Part shown: in pieces, positions 58,355-64,000 of the stretch
How the letters are laid out: each line of letters begins with the position of its first letter
How positions within the stretch are numbered: position 1 is the stretch's first letter
Source of the DNA: Leishmania martiniquensis
Taxonomy: Eukaryota > Euglenozoa > Kinetoplastea > Trypanosomatida > Trypanosomatidae
DNA length: 64,000 nt
Direction of reading: 5' to 3'
Assembly (NCBI RefSeq): GCF_017916325.1
Contig: NC_090144.1
Coordinates: 72,001-136,000, forward strand
Program-made: the position numbers and the translations under genes
Notes under the pieces: generated by a model
Databases searched by the model: none
The model's input: only the letters and a program-made list of their open reading frames with translations
Told to the model about the DNA's origin: nothing

Positions 58355-61300
58355 ATGAAGAAGATATTTCAAACCCCCACGGGCAACTCTGCCGAAGACG
58401 AGCAGAACAACAGACGCCACGCGAAGCGGTTCCGCGTGTACCTTATTATCTTGGCCGTGTGGATTGCCTTGCTGTTGATCCTCATCACGATTCTCGCCCC
58501 AATACTAGTCCTGCAGCATCGAGATAACCTGCTGGAGCAGATGCACCAAGAAGAGGAGAGGCTGCTGGCGAGGAGCTACGCCACGCAGTTTCGCGACGCC
58601 ATCCTCGGGGCCATCTCGGCCGCGTACGGGTTGGAGGGCTACATCATGGGTGTAATGAAGTCGCTGCCGAAGCTCGGCGGCACCCCTGCCCAGCGCATGA
58701 GAGGGCAGTACTTCCCAAAATTCTACAGTTATTCTGAACTTCTGGCCTCCTCATCGCCGCACGTAAGCCTCTTTGCGACTGCGCCAGGCGGTGTCATACT
58801 GCAGGTGAACCCGCGCGACGAAGAGTCTAAGCTGAAAGGCTGGGACCTTCTCAACACCTCCGGCTACGGTGTCAACCACACAGATCCGGCGGGAGGGGAG
58901 CGGGAGAATCCCTTCACGACCATCAAAAAGGGCGAGCTCGCCTTGACGGGCCCGTACAAAAGCCCGGGCTTGCCGTTGCTGGAGGAGGCCAGCAGCTTCA
59001 AGACGGCCGACTTGTGGTGGGTCGACCTCCGCCAGCCGATCTACAACGCAACCTCGACCGCCTTCATCTCAAACACGACGTTCTGGGGCTTCGCGATCGT
59101 CGTCTTCACCGTCGATGGGCTCATGCGTCAGCAAAACTTCACGTACTTAATGGATATCAAGGAAATGGCCTACCTTGTCTACACGCTGGGGTACAACTCC
59201 TCCTCATCCTGCACGGTCATCGCTGCCTCGGCCTTCTTCGGAGATGAAACCGACTGCAACGCACCGTCTATGCAGGCATTCATCAACGAAGCGACCACCC
59301 GCGATGTCCTCAAGGAGAAGCTCTCGTGGAGGATATCCTTGAAGAGCATGAAGCGGGTCGACCAGCTCACGAACCGTGTGCGCAACACCATCGTCCTTTC
59401 ATCGGTCATTGGTGTCCTGCTGCTGTTCGTGCTAAGCGTGTACATCATTGTGCGGTGCACGCGGGTCTACGATGGCACCGTGCACGCGCCCAAGATGGCG
59501 CCCTTCGCCATGCTCACCATTGGTCCCTGCCGCGGTGAGGAGCTCTGGGATCTCGCCGCGGATCAGATGGTGGAGGTAACGGAGCGGCTCGCTCAGGTGC
59601 TGGCGCAGCAGATGGTGCGCCATCACGCCTACCAGATCCAGCAGGTGCACCCGCTCACCACATCGTACGTCACACGCAGCGTCGCGGCAGCCGTGCAGAT
59701 GGCCTTCAGCACGATCGAGGAGCTCCACAGCTACCCCATTGACGACCCCCTGCGCCGCCTGCTCGGTGACGAGGGCAGTCTCCTGGTGTCCTACGCCGTG
59801 CACTGGTGCACCGACGCCGCGGTGCGCGTGGAAGCGATGGGGGGCGGCTTCCGCTACGAGGGCCCCGACGTCGTGTACGGCGGCCGCATGTGGGTTTTTG
59901 CTGGTCCGAACGTGGTGACTGTGTCACCAGCGGCGCTACCGAGCGCGGCCTGCATGCCACATGTCAAGTGCAGACTTTTCGACTCGGTATTCTTGCGTGG
60001 CGTGACAACTCGCCAGGACCTTTACGTTGTCACGGATACTGCGAATCATCGCCTGAGGGAGGCGGAGGCCTTCGCGGCGGATCAGATGCGTCGCGCACGT
60101 CAAGCACAGCTGCAGAGCGCCGCAGACAAGGAGGCGGAGCTGGAAAGCATGGGCTACATGCAGCGCGATCGGCTGCTCACCTCCTACCCGCAAGCGGGCT
60201 ACGATAGCAGCGACCTCGACGGCAGCTCCTTCTTTGCGCGCGGGGTCACTGCCTATGGTCTTGGCGCCGCCTCTCGCGTTGGCAGTGGCAGCAATCTCGT
60301 CTCCCTCGTAAACGACAGGGGCGTTAGTCCATTGGTCGATCGAACACCGAAAAAAGGCATGCGCAGGGATCCTGTCGTGGGGGGCGGTGGCTTACCCACG
60401 GCCATCGTCGTGCCAGTCTCGACCTCTGGAGATGCCGTGGCCAGCAGAGTCGCGGCGGCGGCGGCGGAATCGCCGTCGACGCTGTCACCGCTGGAGCCGC
60501 AGCGGCGCATGGTACGTCGCCCCGCGCGGCAGCGCACGGCAGCCAATGTCACTTCCGTCTCATCGACATCTTCCTCCAGCGTGGCGGTCGTGCAGGCCGA
60601 AAGGGAGGGAGGAATGGCGGCTGTGACGCCGCAGACGCCACTGGGGCCACCGGTGGCGCCGGTCGCCGGGGCGGCCGGTACTCTACGGCTGCGGCGCGGG
60701 CAGCAAAGTGCGCACGCCAGCCAAGGCGCCACCACGAGCGGGGGCAGCAGCGCCGGTGCCAGCAGCAATAGCCCCGTCAGCAACCAAACAAAGGGCGTGT
60801 GGCGCCCCGACCTTCTCCCCACTAACCCGTTCGTTGTCGTCCCCCCAGCGGCCACGATGGCGGCAGAGGCCCACGGGTTGGGCAGCGGTGGCGGCGGCGG
60901 CTCGCCCACCACGCCCATCTCCGAGGAGTCAACTGGCGGCCCGCTCGGCAATATTCCAGCCTATACGAACGGCAACCCACTTGCACACTGCACGACTGTC
61001 GTCGCGGCCTCTTCGATCACTGGCTCACTCGGAGGGCCTGCTGACCCGGTTGCGGCTGGCGACAGAGGCGCCGTCAGCGGCACACTGCTTGCATGTACTG
61101 CACACAACAGCGAAGACACGGGTGCACTGCAGGCGAGCACGCCTGTAACGGACAACTTCAGCAGCGACCTACTCCTGCGTCCCGCAATCTCCTCCCAGTC
61201 GGACCTACTGCTCCGCGCGGTGTTCGAACGGCAGGCTGTCGCGCTCGACCTGAGCTACGACTCGGTGCGTGTGCTGGTCTACTACTTCTATTCCAGCTAC

Positions 61301-61561
61301 AAGATCCTGTTCCGCCCGCTGGCGGCGCCGGAGCTGCACAACATCTTCCGTCGGCTGATGACGGCCTTCGGTGTGCCGCAGCAGGGTATCCTCGAGCACC
61401 TGGCCGCTCGCTGCGCCACACGCTTCCTTCAACGACACGAGGAGACGCAGACTCTCTTGTGGGATCAGCAGCATCGACTTCAGGCACACGCCCGGTCTGT
61501 CAGCGCAAGCGCGGCTACAGCCACCTCCATCTCCGATAGCGACGAAGGCATCTCCGGCTGA
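58355..61561 (+). CDS. CHASE-like receptor with degenerate cyclase domain, paralogue 3
   Basis: A 1068-residue paralogue, the longest of the three. TM1 is about 27-53. The CHASE-like region (about 60-340) has AYGLEGYIM, GWDLLNT, LTGPYKS, LRQPIYN and TTFWGFA. TM2 is about 343-367. The cyclase-like block has APFAMLTIGPCRGEELW, again with Gly in place of the first metal-binding Asp, LTTSYV in place of VGDSF, and YEGPDVVYGGR lacking the Asp and Asn. It differs from paralogues 1 and 2 at many positions but shares a nearly identical stretch around 59600-59725. A long Ser/Ala/Gly-rich linker (about 530-930) is unique. The C-terminal module (61265-61407 nearly identical) is shared. Potential N-glycosylation sites (NTS, NHT, NAT, NTT, NFT) cluster in the sensor region. 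First ATG used. Confidence 0.75.
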   Translation: MKKIFQTPTGNSAEDEQNNRRHAKRFRVYLIILAVWIALLLILITILAPILVLQHRDNLLEQMHQEEERLLARSYATQFRDAILGAISAAYGLEGYIMGVMKSLPKLGGTPAQRMRGQYFPKFYSYSELLASSSPHVSLFATAPGGVILQVNPRDEESKLKGWDLLNTSGYGVNHTDPAGGERENPFTTIKKGELALTGPYKSPGLPLLEEASSFKTADLWWVDLRQPIYNATSTAFISNTTFWGFAIVVFTVDGLMRQQNFTYLMDIKEMAYLVYTLGYNSSSSCTVIAASAFFGDETDCNAPSMQAFINEATTRDVLKEKLSWRISLKSMKRVDQLTNRVRNTIVLSSVIGVLLLFVLSVYIIVRCTRVYDGTVHAPKMAPFAMLTIGPCRGEELWDLAADQMVEVTERLAQVLAQQMVRHHAYQIQQVHPLTTSYVTRSVAAAVQMAFSTIEELHSYPIDDPLRRLLGDEGSLLVSYAVHWCTDAAVRVEAMGGGFRYEGPDVVYGGRMWVFAGPNVVTVSPAALPSAACMPHVKCRLFDSVFLRGVTTRQDLYVVTDTANHRLREAEAFAADQMRRARQAQLQSAADKEAELESMGYMQRDRLLTSYPQAGYDSSDLDGSSFFARGVTAYGLGAASRVGSGSNLVSLVNDRGVSPLVDRTPKKGMRRDPVVGGGGLPTAIVVPVSTSGDAVASRVAAAAAESPSTLSPLEPQRRMVRRPARQRTAANVTSVSSTSSSSVAVVQAEREGGMAAVTPQTPLGPPVAPVAGAAGTLRLRRGQQSAHASQGATTSGGSSAGASSNSPVSNQTKGVWRPDLLPTNPFVVVPPAATMAAEAHGLGSGGGGGSPTTPISEESTGGPLGNIPAYTNGNPLAHCTTVVAASSITGSLGGPADPVAAGDRGAVSGTLLACTAHNSEDTGALQASTPVTDNFSSDLLLRPAISSQSDLLLRAVFERQAVALDLSYDSVRVLVYYFYSSYKILFRPLAAPELHNIFRRLMTAFGVPQQGILEHLAARCATRFLQRHEETQTLLWDQQHRLQAHARSVSASAATATSISDSDEGISG

Positions 61562-62764
61562 GTGGCGATGGGCGAATTCGGCCGGCAGTGAGCCGGCGCA
61601 CATGGGGGGAAGGGAGATCGGGTGTGCGTCGCAGCGATGACGGAACGGGTCGCCTTCCGACCCCTCGTCTTGCCCCCGAAGCCTATCCACCACACCCGCA
61701 CGCTTCTTCTCATCTGAACGGCCCCTACACGCATCCGCACTTTCCTCCTCCTTTCGCAGCATTCGATAAAGTGTTGGTGTGCAGGTTAGTGCGTGGGCGA
61801 GTGGTTTCGCCGTAGTGTCGTGGCTCTGTCATCGCACGCTCTCCTCGATCACGAGGCATGCTGTCCAACATACACCTGAGCGCATATATATATATATATA
61901 CATAGATATATATATACATTCGGATGCACTCGTGGATGTGCGCGTCGTGTGGCGCACCAAGTTTCCCACGGAATGGTGAGCTCGCCTTCGCGGATGCTGT
62001 TACGAATTGCGTGTCTGCTCGCCCTCTTTTTCTTTTCTTGTGTTGTTGGCTGCTTTCACCCCTCCCTCCTCCCCCTCTTTCTCTCTCTCTGTGTGTCTGT
62101 CTCTCTGTTCATATTGTCGTTGGTCTGTGTCCGTCTTTGCTTGTGAAGTTTTCGCCTTCCTCTCCCCTGCTTGCCTCAATTCATCATCACGGCCGTCGCT
62201 CTCTTCACCCCTCCCCCTCCGTCTTACTCGCGAATGTCTTTCCGCATTGCCTTCTTTGCCCATCCTCTCTGACTTGGACACTCCTCCAGCATCAGCGACC
62301 TGCTTCTGTAGGCATCGACTCACCCGTTTGCGGAGCTCCCCCACCCCCCACGCTGTGGGCAGAGGGTGCATTGTCGGCAAATATCAGGTCAGGAGCGGCC
62401 GCGGCGCTTCCGCGCAGTTGTATAGGCATGAGTGCAGTAACAGCATTATCGGCGGCTTCAGGCTGCAGTCCCCTTCCCCCTCCCTCCTCCTTCTCTCTTT
62501 GCCTGCCGTGATCTTGCTGAGTGTGAGAACAACGGAGCTGCGACGTGTTTCGCTGCGAAGGCGCAGAGAAGCGTGTGCGGCCGCTGTGACAGAATCACGC
62601 TCCCCCCCGCACACATACACATCATCCTCACTACGGCGCTCAGCACGCGCCCTGTCGCAGCGGACGATGGCATCATGCGCCCCATGGGAGCACAAGAATC
62701 AGGTCAGCCGTGTCAGCGGAACCAACGCGGAACGCACCAGTAAAGTGACTTGCCACCCGTCTCA
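61562..62764. other. Intergenic region downstream of the CHASE trio
   Basis: 1.2 kb with TA-rich microsatellites at 61883-61916 and C/T-rich tracts (62050-62280). A 256-codon frame crosses it without motifs. No gene is called. Confidence 0.6.
61883..61916. repeat. Interrupted (TA)n microsatellite
   Basis: Two TA runs (61883-61900 and 61905-61916) separated by CATAG. Confidence 0.9.
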
Positions 62765-63848
62765 GACGCCGGGCTGACATTATCTCCGCCCTCCCCCCCT
62801 CTTCTCCCCAAGCCAGCGAGATACGATGCCGTGCACTGCAACAGCTGTTGTACGGCGATCACCAGCCCACACTCCACATCAGAGGAATGCGAATGCTGAG
62901 CTTACGGGGCGCCCGGAGACGCCGCCCCCCCCCCTGACGAGCAGCTCGCGGGGCACCGGCGCGTGTTGTGCACTCCTGCAAAGGCGGGCGGCTCTCAGTG
63001 ACGGCACGGAGCGCAGGTGCTGTGGTGCATGCGACTGCGCTGGCAGTGTGGCCGATCCGGCGCTGCGCCCCATGCGCCGCTGTGGTCGTGCGCGCAGTGA
63101 CGCGATGGCGCACGTCTCGCTTGCGCTGCATCGGCCTCCGCCCTCTCTCTGGCTGCCCTCCGCTGCCCCCCCCCACGCCCTCCAGGGCGACAAGCGCTAA
63201 GCCGTCGGTGCGCCAGCATGGCGTATACTGCATCCAAGCACGACATCTGGATGCCGTGAGCGCAGGAGCGGCAGACGAGCAAGGTGCGAAGAGGCACATA
63301 CCAGTCAGCTATGCAGTGCATGGATGCGAAGCATGTGGCATCTTTTTTCGTCCGGCCGGGTGCACTGCGGCGGCGCAGGCGCCTGGAGCGTGGCGCGCGC
63401 CCGCCGAATCACACCACCGAGCCCTCCACACTCCGGTGTGAGGATCCCCCGCAGCGCATAAAGGAATGCGGCGGCCCGAATCTGGCCGGCTTCGCGCTTG
63501 CGCACTTGCGGCGCGCGCTCAGTCCTACATCCTACTGCCCGCATGACAGAGGCCAGCACATCGGCCCTCGAGCAGGGCGCTGGACGCGGCCCGCCTGCAT
63601 CCAGGAGTGCTGTCCACCCGAGTCTGGCCGGCGCCGATCATGCAGCAGGTGCGCAAAGAAGAGGTTTGGAAAGGCAAACAGAGCCGGCGATGGCGCGTGG
63701 CGTGATTCGGCGGCAGACGGCTCGTCCGCGATGGCCAGGATCCTGCGGCGGTACAGCAGGGAGGGGAGGGTGGGGGCAGGTGAGCTGCGGTGGCGCGCGT
63801 GGGCTGTGGCTGGCTTGCTCGTGGCGGTGGGGCCGGGGCACGCTGTGA
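62765..63848 (+). repeat. Dispersed 1.08 kb repeat, copy B (SIDER/DIRE-like candidate)
   Basis: Second copy of 16636-17717 in the same orientation, two bases longer because of a C-run expansion near 62925, with only scattered substitutions. It lies downstream of CHASE gene 3. Internal frames are the same as in copy A and remain unassigned. The two copies are direct repeats separated by about 45 kb of unique sequence. Confidence 0.85.
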
Positions 63849-64000
63849 GGAGTTGTTTGTTACTTTTGCCGGGTGCAGTGTATTGCTGCTGAATTCTTTG
63901 CCGTGTGTGTTGCAACGCTGCGTTTCTTCTTACCCCTCCCCCTCCTCGCGCCCCCGCCCGTCTGTCCGTATCGGCGTCCCCCCCCCCACACACACACACG
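63849..64000. other. Right-edge spacer
   Basis: 152 bp of unique, C-rich sequence ending in a (CA)n run at the window edge, probably the acceptor region of a gene beyond the window. Confidence 0.5.

Noticed and set aside
48604..61561. Interpretation of the trio as active receptor adenylate cyclases
   Set aside because: The alignment to cyclase domains holds, but both metal-binding Asp and the purine-site residues are replaced in every copy, so activity is not expected.
62826..63892. Frames of 124, 157 and 202 codons inside the 1.08 kb repeat, considered as retroposon proteins
   Set aside because: No reverse transcriptase, endonuclease or other motif is visible. They are conserved between copies only because the DNA is.

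Overview
This window is nuclear DNA of a trypanosomatid, almost certainly Leishmania. Every credible gene is intronless and on the + strand, as in one polycistronic directional gene cluster. Genes are preceded by long polypyrimidine tracts followed by AG (spliced-leader acceptor architecture), third codon positions are GC-rich, and spacers are rich in (TG)n, (CA)n and (TA)n. The content (ATG8 array, VTC4, MCM4, a CRK12-type kinase) agrees with what I recall of Leishmania chromosome 9. I cannot name the species.

Layout. (1) 1-7194: tandem ~1.44 kb units, each carrying a short divergent ATG8 gene; five copies are visible and the array runs off the left edge. Copy 4 has a different C-terminus and a unique 3' spacer. 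(2) 7195-13484: a possible small membrane ORF, a TANGO2/NRDE-family protein and a CFAP96 (C4orf47)-like ciliary protein. (3) 13485-15917: VTC4 polyphosphate polymerase. (4) 16636-17717: a ~1.08 kb dispersed repeat, present again at 62765-63848. (5) 18838-33541: mitochondrial HslU, a USP-family deubiquitinase, MCM4, BUD31/G10 and an MFS transporter. (6) 34419-34810: a ~0.39 kb dispersed repeat, present again at 52105-52500. (7) 35509-47484: a membrane-anchored protein with SMP-like (lipid-transfer) features, a divergent kinesin, a hypothetical protein and CRK12. (8) 48604-61561: three tandem paralogues, each with a TM segment, a CHASE-like extracytoplasmic domain, a second TM segment, a degenerate class III nucleotidyl cyclase-like domain and a conserved C-terminal module. 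(9) 61562-64000: spacer and the second 1.08 kb repeat.

Functional picture. The cluster is a mixed housekeeping neighbourhood: autophagy (ATG8), acidocalcisome polyphosphate (VTC4), mitochondrial proteolysis (HslU), ubiquitin removal, DNA replication (MCM4), splicing (BUD31), cytoskeleton (kinesin, CFAP96) and a transcription-type CDK (CRK12). As usual in trypanosomatids, co-transcription does not imply one pathway. The most unusual content is the receptor-like CHASE/pseudocyclase trio, which shows strong sequence homogenisation among copies. Two pairs of near-identical direct repeats bracket 46 kb and 17.7 kb; both intervals contain CRK12.
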